From Malacoplasma penetrans HF-2 (GTDB lineage Bacteria > Bacillota_I > Bacilli_A > Mycoplasmatales > Mycoplasmoidaceae): a DNA stretch of 64,000 bases. The notes below the pieces were generated by a model. The model did no database searches. It was not told the origin of the DNA and was given only the letters and a program-made list of their open reading frames with translations. The position numbers were made by a program, and so were the translations under genes. The stretch is taken from assembly GCF_000011225.1 (NCBI RefSeq), contig NC_004432.1:1178001-1242000 (forward strand). Direction: 5' to 3'. Positions 10,699 to 19,902 of the stretch are shown here, piece after piece (positions within the stretch are counted from its first letter, which is position 1; every line of letters starts with the position of its first letter).

Positions 10699-11685
10699 TT
10701 AGTTATTATTTGCTTTTGCTTTGAATTTAAAGATCTTTCTAAGAATGATCATTAACAATGGTCTTCATACTAAAAAGTTAGAAACAAACCATCTTGAACC
10801 AAATCCTAACATCTTATAATTTCTACAATGTTTTGGTCCAATAACATCTTTAATTAAACTTTTATTTTGTTTTCTATCTTTATAAATATAGCTAGCTGCA
10901 ACAAAAGCTCAGTTATTAGCATAAAAAAATCACTTCTCATTGAATATGTTTCTTTTGATTAAATTATCTTTACTAGATAAGATATTTAATAACAATCTAT
11001 GTGGGTCAAAATTTTTATCTTGATTTAAAGTTGAAAACCTATTCATCCTATTATAAAAATAAAGAATCTTTGAAGAAAACAAAGCTTTTTTATAAATAGT
11101 TTTTCAGATTAAACCAAAATATACATCTTCATACAATAATAAATTTTCTTTATGTAGAATTTCATTTTTTAAAAGAAATTCTTTTTTAAAACACACTCTT
11201 CAATCAGTTTGATAATCTGTATGAAATCACTTATTCATTCTTCTGTTAGGAGTATTGTCAGAAACAAAAGAAGTAATTTTTCTTTCTTTAAAGTTAACAT
11301 CACTTTCTTTGTAAACTCATTGATATTTAAAAACTACAAGATCAATATCTTTGTGTTCTTCAAAAGAATTAATAAGATAATCAGTTGCATCAGGAGTAAT
11401 TCAATCATCACTATCGACAAATCAAATTAAATCACCCTTTGCAACAGACACTCCATAATCTCTTAATTTTCCAACACCATCACCTAATGAAGCATTATTA
11501 CTTCTATAGTATCGATATCCTTTTTCTAAAATTAAGGTTTTGTAATCAATTCCATTATCTGATGAATCATCAATACAGATAACTTCAAAATTTTTATTTA
11601 TTTGTTTTTCTAGTGAATCAAATAATTTATTTATCCAAATTAACTCAGTATTTTTAAATGGAATGATTAATGATATTTTTGACAT
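10699..11685 (-). CDS. GT2-family glycosyltransferase
   Basis: Probably transfers a sugar from a nucleotide-sugar donor to a lipid or surface glycan at the inner face of the membrane. 328 aa. The GT-A fold start is clear: MSKISLIIPFKNTELIWINKL, then EVICIDDSSDNG, then the metal-binding DxD region LIWFVDSDDW at about 88-96, where a UGA-encoded Trp precedes the motif. The C-terminal 150 residues are basic and aromatic-rich, ending in an amphipathic, possibly membrane-binding helix (FLVWRPLLMIILRKIFKFK). Donor and acceptor cannot be told from sequence. Distantly similar in layout to the second GT2 gene at 22933-23892. Confidence 0.85.
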
Positions 11686-11723
11686 AATTAAAAAATTAAT
11701 TATGAAAAATTAAAACTAGCAAC

Positions 11724-12770
11724 TTATATTTTTTTTCTTATTTCAGAAAAATGAACATCAACTATAGTTTCTTTACCTAATATATCAACTAAGACCTTGG
11801 CTTTATCTTTTTCTAAATCAATGCTTTCAATAACACCTTCATAACCTTGCATAGATTCAACTAAGATTTCAACAGTGTTACCTACTGCAAATAAAGGACT
11901 TTTACTGTCACTATTCCCTTTATGAAATAATTCAACTTCTTCTTCAGTTTCTTCTTCTTGCTTATTATCTACATCTTCATTAATAGTTACTTCTTCAACT
12001 TCACCATCATGATTAGATAGGTATTGATTTTCCACATTAGTATCAACCTCTACATTAGTAGATTGATCCATAGAAACTGAAACTTCTTCAACATTTGAAG
12101 ATTCAACATTTTCTGTAGATTCAGAACTAGCTTCTTCACCTTTATTTTCTTGGTTTAAGTTTGAATTAAAGAATCCATCTTTATCTACTAGATTGTTACC
12201 ACTATCTAAAAACTCAATTCTTTTTTCTGCTTCTCTAGGTTTTGAAACAGTTTGTTCAACAAACACATCAGAAGTTTTGTTAATAATAATATCTTGGTTC
12301 ATTTCAGGATTAAATAAGTTAGCTACTTCAATGTCAGACATTGGGATAGGTTTAGCACCTTTACCAGAAGATCCAACAAAACCTGTTACACCAAAAGTAT
12401 TTCTAATAACATATCATGCATCATCTTCCATGATCATTTTTATATAAATATAACCAGGGAATCTATTAATTTCTCTAATTCTAGTTTTTTTGTATCTACC
12501 ACCTGGTAATGTTTCTCAAGTAATTGATTTAGTATTTCTAAATCTACTTGGAGGTGGATTATTAATAGGATCAAAAACTTCAATAGTAATTTCTCTAGTT
12601 TTAAGTAAACGCATTTCTTGAACTACATTTCCAAGATCATAAGCTCTTACTTTATCTTCAATGTTTTTATATACTGTATCTTCATTACCATTAATAGAAG
12701 TAACAATATATCATTTTGCTTCATCTTTTTTTACTGTATCATTATTATTTTCAAATTTTTCGTTTTCCAT
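11724..12770 (-). CDS. nusG: Transcription elongation/antitermination factor NusG with acidic insertion
   Basis: Binds RNA polymerase and modulates pausing and termination. 348 aa, about twice the usual 175-200. The NGN domain spans about 15-145 ([51 protein letters not shown]). A Glu/Asp/Ser/Asn-rich region of about 130 residues follows (roughly 155-285), then a C-terminal KOW domain (FAVGNTVEILVESMQGYEGVIESID). Start ATG at 12770, 34 nt after the secE stop. The insertion is low-complexity and probably disordered; mycoplasma NusG proteins are often extended here, but this is large. Confidence 0.95.
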
Positions 12771-12804
12771 TTTTCGTTCCTCATTTTGTTAATTAATCTA
12801 AAAA

Positions 12805-13158
12805 CTATAATTTTGCACCTGTAATTAGTAAACTAATGACTGTAAAAATTATTGCAAAAAAAGCAACTACAACTAAAGTAATTAAAAAGTTTGATGCTAG
12901 TTCTTTTTTTGTTGTTCAAGTAACTCTTTCAAATTCTTTTCCAACTCCAAAGAATAATTTTTTAAATCCATTTGTTTTCTTAGTTTTTGCTTTAATTTGT
13001 TTATCTTTTTTATTTTTTGTTTTTGATTTAGATTCTTTTACAATAGTTTCTTTTTCTAAGCTATCTACTTCTTCTCAAACTTCTTGGTTAGATTCATAAT
13101 CTAATTCTGTTTCAGAACCATTGCTTAGAAGTTCTTTTTCTTCTTGTTTATTTTTCAT
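12805..13158 (-). CDS. secE: Preprotein translocase subunit SecE
   Basis: Small essential subunit of the SecYEG channel. 117 aa with a long charged N-terminal cytoplasmic extension of about 70 residues (many Glu and Lys). This is followed by the SecE amphipathic region (KKLFFGVGKEFERVTWTTKK) and one C-terminal TM helix (FLITLVVVAFFAIIFTVISLLI). The WTTKKEL junction, with W encoded by TGA, is typical of SecE. Located between rpmG and nusG, the classical order; 4 nt separate it from rpmG. Confidence 0.93.
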
Positions 13159-13162
13159 ATAA

Positions 13163-13309
13163 CTACCTCGTCTCTTTGTGAAGAGTTTTCTTTTTGCAAT
13201 TAGAACAATACTTGTTTAATTCTAACCTTTCTTTTCTAGAAGGGTTAGTTTTGGTTTTGTAGTTTCTAGATAAACATTCTTCGCATATCATTATTACTGT
13301 TTTTGCCAT
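13163..13309 (-). CDS. rpmG: 50S ribosomal protein L33
   Basis: 48-aa ribosomal protein with the two zinc-ligand pairs intact: CEEC near 9-12 and CSNC near 35-38 (MAKTVMIICEECLSRNYKT... NKYCSNCKKKTLHKETR). Start ATG at 13309. First gene of the rpmG-secE-nusG transcript, with 4 nt to secE. Confidence 0.95.
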   Translation of the reverse strand: MAKTVIMICEECLSRNYKTKTNPSRKERLELNKYCSNCKKKTLHKETR

Positions 13310-13320
13310 AACTTTTCTGT

Positions 13321-13369
13321 GTGAATAAAAAAAACCCATTTTATGGGTTATTCACTTGTAGATATTATA
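13321..13369 (-). promoter_or_regulatory. Promoter and leader hairpin of rpmG-secE-nusG
   Basis: Minus-strand TATAAT at 13364-13369 predicts a transcript start near 13357. The first 35 nt of the leader contain AACCCATAAAATGGGTT followed by eight T, an intrinsic terminator shape, flanked by GTGAAT / ATTCAC that can extend the stem over the T run. Only 11 nt separate it from the L33 start codon. Placement in the leader suggests attenuation; alternatively it terminates an unseen upstream transcript. Confidence 0.5.
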
Positions 13370-13491
13370 TACTAACTAAAATAATATTAAAAATTTTTAT
13401 ACTTAATTTCATATCCAATTACAAATTTAAAGATTCATAAAAATATCATTTTTTACTTTCTTTTGCTAAATATTTTTATTATTCAAAACTA

Positions 13492-13596
13492 TAACTACTG
13501 ACAATACTATGTAGTGTTAGATTAGATAATTATTAGTTATACTATGTAGTTTTAAATTGATTAACTACTGACAATACTATGTAGTGTTAATCAAGT
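13492..13596. repeat. Three tandem 35-bp repeats with internal dyads
   Basis: The 10-mer ACTATGTAGT occurs at 13506, 13541 and 13576, exactly 35 bp apart. Outer units (13492-13526 and 13562-13596) share 28 identical bases including CTACTGACAATACTATGTAG; the middle unit (13527-13561) is diverged. Each outer unit is an imperfect inverted repeat, and the third extends to GATTAAC...GTTAATC. They lie 145-250 bp upstream of the DUF2156 gene and downstream-facing away from rpmG. Operator array, or less likely a replication or partition site, is possible. Confidence 0.75.
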
Positions 13597-13739
13597 GATT
13601 AATAATAGAGTAAATGTTTTTTATTTAACTCTAATTGATATTTGTATGTGTTAAATATCTTTTCTTGTAATCTAAATTATGTAATAAAAATTTAATTAAA
13701 AGAATAGAATATATATTGCTTTCTTTCAAAAGGATATAT

Positions 13740-14675
13740 ATGACCAATGAAGCATTATTAGAATTATCATTTTCAAATATTAACTATTTACAAAATGAGA
13801 TCAATAGAATTGATTCTTCTTTTCCATTAAGTGCACTAAATTTATACACATGAAAATATTATGATAGTAAAGTTTATTTCCGTGTTGAAGACAAAGTCAT
13901 CTATTTATATTTATTTAATAATTGAGAAGATCAAAATAGCAATTCTAATATTACTGTTATTAGTCCTATCGTTTCTAAGTATGAAAAAACATTAATTAAA
14001 GAATATTATTTAAAATCTTTATCTCTAATTGAATCAGATTTGAAAAAATGTAAATATTGTGGTGAACTTCAATTTGGAACATTTAATCAAAATGATTTTA
14101 ATATATTTAAAAAAATTGAATTATTAGACACATTTAATTCTGCTTATCTTTACCCAACTGAACAACTAAAATATATGGCTGGAAAGAAAATGCAGAAGAA
14201 AAGAAACTTTATTAATTTTTATAAAAAAAATTATGAATCTGAATCAAGAATTGAAAAATTCAATCCAGAGTTAAAACAAGAAATAATAGATTTCTGTTCT
14301 AAAGTTTCAATTGACAAAGAAAACCAAGAAACAAGAGAATATGAAATTGATGCTCTTAAAAAAATATTAGAATTTAATCCAAATTCTTCTTATGGATCTA
14401 CTTTGTTTTATAAAAATAAAATTGTAGGTTTTACATATGGATTTATTAATAATGATAAATATGAAATATTTATTGAAAAAGGAGATAAAGAATTAAAAGG
14501 CATTTATCAATATCTGCTTTCTAAAAATCTTGAAATCAATAATATTCAAACAAAGTTAGTTGATAGACAAGATGATATGTATAGTGAAAATTTAGCACAA
14601 TCAAAACAAAGTTATAAACCAAGTGAAGTAATTAAAATGTATTTCTTTAAAGCTTTTAAAAATATATTGGCTTAA
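13740..14675 (+). CDS. DUF2156 / phosphatidylglycerol lysyltransferase C-domain-like protein
   Basis: 311 aa. The sequence resembles the GNAT-like C-terminal domain of LPG synthases (DUF2156): FGTFNQNDFNIFKKIELLDTFNSAYLYPTEQLKYMAGKKMQKKRNFINFYKKNY, then FTYGFINNDKYEIFIEKGD and YQYLLSKNLE, ending near the membrane-proximal basic helix. No N-terminal multi-TM flippase domain is present, so this is a soluble stand-alone form. Such proteins aminoacylate lipids or peptides using aminoacyl-tRNA; the substrate here is unknown. A CKYCGE motif near residues 102-107 is notable. Good ribosome binding site AAAGGAT before the ATG at 13740. It sits alone on the plus strand behind three 35-bp repeats. Confidence 0.75.
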
Positions 14676-14716
14676 TTTAAATTAAGTAAAAATTGAATTC
14701 AAGTTATTAACTTTTT

Positions 14717-14765
14717 ATACTATATAAACTTAGATATTTAATATTGGTTTATATAGTATTTTTAT
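14717..14765 (+). terminator. Terminator after the DUF2156 gene
   Basis: Arms ATACTATATAAAC and GTTTATATAGTAT followed by a T run, about 40 nt beyond the stop codon. Confidence 0.6.
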
Positions 14766-14775
14766 TTATGAAAAA

Positions 14776-14804
14776 AAGATACTATTTGTTAAAAATAGTA
14801 TCTT
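14776..14804 (-). terminator. Terminator after the YitT-like gene
   Basis: Arms AAGATACTATTT and AAATAGTATCTT; on the minus strand it is followed by seven T. It converges with the plus-strand terminator at 14717-14765. Confidence 0.75.
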
Positions 14805-14809
14805 ACATA

Positions 14810-16078
14810 TTAATTTAAAGATTCTTCTACAGATAATTTTCCATCTATCCCTTTTATAGGGGCAACTGTTATCATCATTTGTTGATCTAATTCCTGTAAT
14901 CTTTTAATGATTTTTGGAACTTCAATGAAAAGACAAATAATTTCTATGTTTTTCTTTTCTTGTAAACTGTACCCACCAGTAGTTGTGTTGATTGTTAAAG
15001 AGTGATTAAAATTTACAGAATATAAGTAATTTCTAATTGCCATTATATCTTCAGCATAAATTTGAATCTTAACTATCTTATCTTTAGGGAATAGGTTATT
15101 AATTACAATAGTAACAATAATTGTATAAATTACACTTGCAACAAAATTTTGAGATAAGAAGTTATAGAAATTTCAATTAATTGGATCTGCAATTCCACCA
15201 GCTAAAAAAGATCCTATAAAAGAAGAAAGAAATACAGAAGCTGCATTGAATGATAATAGGATTGCACCCATTGGTTTTTTCTTTTTATATGCAAAAAAGA
15301 AACTAATAAAATCTAGCCCACCAGTTGAACCACCTACTGCAATAATCATTGCATAAGCAACTCCATTAACTAAACCTGCAAACAATGCATATAAAAACAT
15401 TGATGGAGCTTTTACTAAATTATTACCTTGGAAATCTAATAAATATAAATCTTTATTAGTATCATGTGTTGTATCACCAAATACAAATACACCTTTGACC
15501 TCCGGGATTAAATTTATTAGCAATGGAACCACATTGGAAATAATTACAACTATAGCAGATAAAATAGTAAATTTCTTTCCCATCTTCTTATATGAAAAAA
15601 CAATAAGTGGTATGTTTGTAAGCAAGTACAATACATAAAACAATATTTGATACATGGTTTCAGCTAACGCTGCATCACCTTCTTTAGCAATAGCAGTTTT
15701 TGCAACTCTAGCAATTCCCTGAAAAATCCCAGAAGTTCCAGAAATATAAACACCTGTGTTTTGGATAAAAACTAATGAAGTGAAAGACATCATTAAACCA
15801 ACTACAATAGCAATCCCTACTCTTCATTTGAAATCTTTTCTTCCATAAATTTTAGAAAATATTCCAATTGTAGATTTATAGTGGTGAATTACATATGTTG
15901 GTGGTGGTAGGGGTTTTTCTTTTTTTGGGGTTTTGTTAGATTTAGTTTGTTTACTAGTTTTAACAGTGCTAGATTCAGCATTGCTATTTTCTGTATCTGC
16001 TAAAGAAGTATTATTGTTCCCCTTGAAAAACCTAAAGGATTCAGAAATGTTTTTTTTGACTTTACTTGTAGATTTCAT
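14810..16078 (-). CDS. YitT-like membrane protein with C-terminal DUF2179 domain
   Basis: 422 aa, integral membrane protein of unknown transport role. N-terminal 85 residues are cytoplasmic, Ser/Thr/Lys-rich with a proline cluster (KEKPLPPPTYVIHHY). Several TM segments follow between about 87 and 345, with family-typical text GLVNGVAYAMIIAVGGSTGGLDFISFFFAYKKKKPMG. The C-terminal soluble domain (about 355-422, IYAEDIMAIRNYLY... HSLTINTTTGGYSLQEKKNIEIIC) is DUF2179. In-frame TGA codons are read as Trp at three places. Mycoplasmas carry several paralogues of this family; no substrate can be assigned. Confidence 0.88.
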
Positions 16079-16197
16079 AGACTAAGATTTATAACAATAG
16101 AAACATTATAAAATATTTCATTTTTATTAACAACATAAACTATAAATAATTTAAATGTATTTTTTTACAAAATATAAAAAATTATTAATTCAAGAAT

Positions 16198-16890
16198 TTA
16201 GAAAAATGATTTTAATACTTTTTTATATTCTTTATAATTTGGACAAAGTTTTGAAACCAAAATTCAAAAATCTTTTGAATGATTAGGAAAAATTAAATGT
16301 GCTAATTCATGGCATATTACATAATCAATAATTGGAAATTGAAAGACTACTAACTTGTAAGAAAAATAAATTTCTTTTTTATTATGCTTAGTATATGCTC
16401 AAGCTCTTTTCATATCCCTAACATCAAATTTATTAACTTGTAAATTTAATATGTTAGCTTTATGTCTCGCTGCCTCAACAATAATTTCTTTAGTTTTTTT
16501 AGTTAGTAATCTTTTTATAACTACTTCTTTATCTTCAATGTTTTTCAAATTTAGAACTATATTGTTTTCTAAAATTTTATAAGTTGATTTTGAATTCCCT
16601 AATTGAACTATCAAATCATATTTATGACCCAATATTCTAATAAAGTTGTTTCTCAAATTAAAGTAAACATTGTTATCTTTTAAAATGAGTCTTTTAACCA
16701 TACTGGGATAAGATTTGATAACAAAGTCATCAACACTTGATTTAGGCACATGAATTGGAGTTCTTACAACTATTTCATAATTACTGTTAACATTTGCAGA
16801 CATTGTATTAATTTTTCTTGAAGATAAAACTCATATGTAATTAATAACTTTATCATTCACAGATACACTGCATCTAAATTTTTTTTGCAT
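16198..16890 (-). CDS. YgjP/WLM-type zinc metallopeptidase (DUF45)
   Basis: 230 aa, predicted soluble metal-dependent peptidase. The zinc site is complete: HELAH at about 192-196 and a third ligand in PNHSKDFW, the YgjP/SprT-like arrangement. The N-terminal half is a beta-rich domain typical of DUF45 (EIVVRTPIHVPKSSVDDFV). I chose the ATG at 16890 rather than the internal one at 16803 because the extra residues (MQKKFRCSVSVNDKVINYIW...SRKINT) continue the same domain and contain the usual start of the family. The right neighbour is uvrB, ending 42 nt upstream of it. Confidence 0.82.
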
Positions 16891-16932
16891 ATATAAAATA
16901 AGATAAGACAAAAAGAAATAATATTTTAAGTA

Positions 16933-18921
16933 TTATTTCTTATTTGCTTCTAACTCCATAATAATATCTCTAATATAAGCAGCTCTTTCATACTCTTGGT
17001 TTTTTGCTGCAGCCAACATTTCTTCTCTAAGTTTTTTAACTGTTCTATCAATTTTCTCTTTAGATTTTTTATTTTTAGAAATTAATTCATCAATATTAAT
17101 ATCAGCATCATTTTTACTTAAGTCTAATGCAATTGGTTTAATAACTGTTTTAGGAGTGATGTTATGTTTTTTATTAAACTCAATTTGAATATTTCTTCTT
17201 CTTTCAGTTTCTTTGATTGCTTTATCCATTGCTTCTGTAATTGTGTCAGCATACATGATTACTTTACCATTTACATTTCTAGAAGCTCTTCCAATAATTT
17301 GAATTAAAGATTTATCACTTCTAAAAAAACCCGGTTTATCTGCATCTAAAATTAATACTTTTGAAACTTCAGGAACATCTAATCCTTCTCTTAAAAGATT
17401 AATACCAATAACAACATCATAAATCCCTTTTCTTAAGTTATTAAGAATTTTAAATCTTTCAATAGTTTTTAATTCATTATGAAGATATGCTACTTTGATA
17501 TTCTTATTTCTTAAGTATTCAGTTAACTCTTCTGCAAGTCTAATTGTCATAACAGTAATAAATGTTCTTTCTTTATTAGCTATTTGTTTTCTTAGTTCTT
17601 GCTCAATATCTAAAATCTGATCTTGTGTTGGTCTAATTTCTATAATCGGATCTACTAATCCAGTTGGTCTAATAATTTGCTCAGTGATTTGTTGAGACTC
17701 TTCAATCTCTCATTCATTTGGAGTAGCTGAAACATATAATTTTTTATCTGTCTTAGATAAGAATTCATTAAAGTTTAATGGTCTATTATCTAAAGCACTT
17801 GGTAATCTAAATCCATATTCTACTAATGTTTCTTTTCTACTTCTATCAGTATTGTACATACCTCTAATTTGAGGAACCATCATATGAGATTCATCAACTA
17901 TTAATAATCAATCTTTATCAAAGTAATCAAAAATTGTATAAGGAGTTTGACCTTGTGCTCTCAGTTCTAGATGTCTAGAATAATTTTCAATTCCAGGACA
18001 AAAACCAAATTCTTTAAAAGATTCAATGTCATGGTTTGTTCTTTCTAAAATTCTTTGAGCTTCAATTAGTTTATTTTGCTTTAAAAAATTCTTATGAGTT
18101 TCTGTTAACTCATCTTTAATTCTTTTTAAAGATTCTTCTAAAGTATCTCTATTAGCTAAATAAACTTCAGCACCTGGTAAAACTATTTCATCTAGCTTAG
18201 TTATTACTTGTTTAGTTAAAGGATCAATTTTTGCAATCTCTTCTATTTCATCACCAAAAAATGAAATTCTATAATTAAACTCATCTGTAAACCCTGGACC
18301 AATTTCCATTAAATCTCCTTTAACTGAAAACCTACCATGAGTTACATCCACATCATTTCTTTGATAGTTTAAATTAACTAATTCATATTGAACTTGTTTT
18401 ATTGGGATAACTTGATTTTTTTTATATGCAACTCTATTTTTAAAGAAATCATCTGGTGGAGAAGAAGCATAAATTGCTGCAACACTAGCAACTACTATTA
18501 CATCATCTCTTTCAATTAATGAATTTAAGGCTGATAAGTTTAACATTTCTATATCATTGTTAGATTGAGAGTTCTTTTCAATATAAGTATTAGTTTTAGG
18601 AAGAAAGGCTTCTGGTTGATAAAAATCAAAAGCAGATACAAAGTATTCTACTTTGTTATCTGGAAACATTTCTTTAAACTCAGAATATAATTGAGCAGCT
18701 AAAGTTTTATTATGGGCCAATACCAATGTTTTACAATTCAATGATTGGATAATGTTTGCCATTGTAAAAGTTTTCCCAGTACCTGTTGCACCAACTAATA
18801 CTTGAGATTTGAATTTATCCTCTTTAAAACCCTTAACAATTTTTTCAATCGCTTGTGGTTGATCTCCACTTGGTTTAAATTTACTTTTAAGATCAAAAAC
18901 AGTATTTTTATTTGTATTCAT
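16933..18921 (-). CDS. uvrB: UvrABC system protein B
   Basis: DNA-damage recognition helicase-like subunit that loads UvrC in nucleotide excision repair. 662 aa, normal length. Walker A GATGTGKT at about 44-51, beta-hairpin region [16 protein letters not shown], helicase motifs V-VI ([31 protein letters not shown]), and a C-terminal UVR motif ([28 protein letters not shown]). ATG at 18921. uvrA is at 42198-45056, far away, as is common in mollicutes. Confidence 0.97.
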
Positions 18922-18950
18922 AATTAAATTTTATATTTTAAACTAAATAA

Positions 18951-18977
18951 AAAACCACAGAAACATCTATGGTTTTA
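18951..18977 (-). terminator. Terminator after ymdB
   Basis: AAAACCA / TGGTTTT arms with an extended imperfect stem and a T run on the minus strand, 11 nt beyond the ymdB stop. Confidence 0.65.
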
Positions 18978-18988
18978 TATATTAAATC

Positions 18989-19804
18989 TTATTTGCTTAT
19001 TTTTTTATAATCTTGTATTAAATAAACTTTTTTAATTTGCACTACTTTGTTAGTATGTTCATTAAAACTTAAGATTACACCACAAAATTGATATGGACCA
19101 ATTTGTTCTTCTAATTTAAAACGGTCAGAATAACCTTTAAACATATAGATAATAGAATCTGGTTTTGCACCAATTACACCATTGCTTGCACCTGTCATTC
19201 CAACATCTGTAATATATGCAGTATTATTAATGATTTTTGCATCATTAGTTTGAACATGAGTATGTGTTCCCAATATTGCACTAACAGCGCCTTGGAAGTT
19301 AATGAAGAAAGCATTTTTTTCACTTGTAGTTTCACAATGGAAATCCACAATATGAAAATCTGTTCTCTTACTATTATCAATAATATTTTGTAATTCTATA
19401 AAAGGATTGGTTTGCATATCTCTTATAGATACAGAGATTCCAAGTAAATTAGTTATTCTAAAAGTTTTGTTTTTAATGGTTACAACTTTTGTACCAAAAC
19501 CAACTTTTGACTCTTCAAAAACAGATTTTAGATTTGCAGGTCTAATAATATTATTTTTAGTTTTTAAAATATCATAGATATCTCTTTTATGTCAGGTATG
19601 ATTTCCCATTGTAAAAAAATCAATCCCACAAGAAGATAACTTCCTATAATCTGTCCAGTTTAAACCTCTACCCTTTGTAGTGTTTTCAGCATTAGCAATA
19701 ACATAATCTATGTTTAGCTCTTTTTTTAATTTTGGTAATTCAGATTCAACAGCTATTTTTCCCATTTCACCTGATATATCACCTATAAATAAAATTTTTA
19801 TCAT
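18989..19804 (-). CDS. ymdB: YmdB-family metallophosphodiesterase
   Basis: 271 aa, DR1281/YmdB family, binuclear-metal phosphodiesterase acting on 2',3'-cyclic nucleotides. Metal-ligand motifs are all visible: ILFIGDISGEMGK at 3-15, NAENTTKGRG near 43, TMGNHTWHK near 67, IVDFHCETTSEK near 150, and GTHTHVQTND near 178 followed by DVGMTG. I chose the ATG at 19804 because the conserved beta-strand starts there and AGAAAG lies just upstream; an in-frame ATG at 19825 would only add seven residues. Stand-alone gene between uvrB and pcrA. Confidence 0.9.
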
Positions 19805-19902
19805 TATTAAAAATCTTTCTAACAAAAAAATGAAAAATCGTTTTTATTAACAACTATATTATATACAAGCACTTTATATTATTTTGATTAGATTTTTTAT
19901 TT

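Noticed and set aside
13492..13596. CRISPR array
   Set aside because: Only three 35-bp units without distinct spacers, middle copy diverged, no cas genes; it is a tandem repeat.
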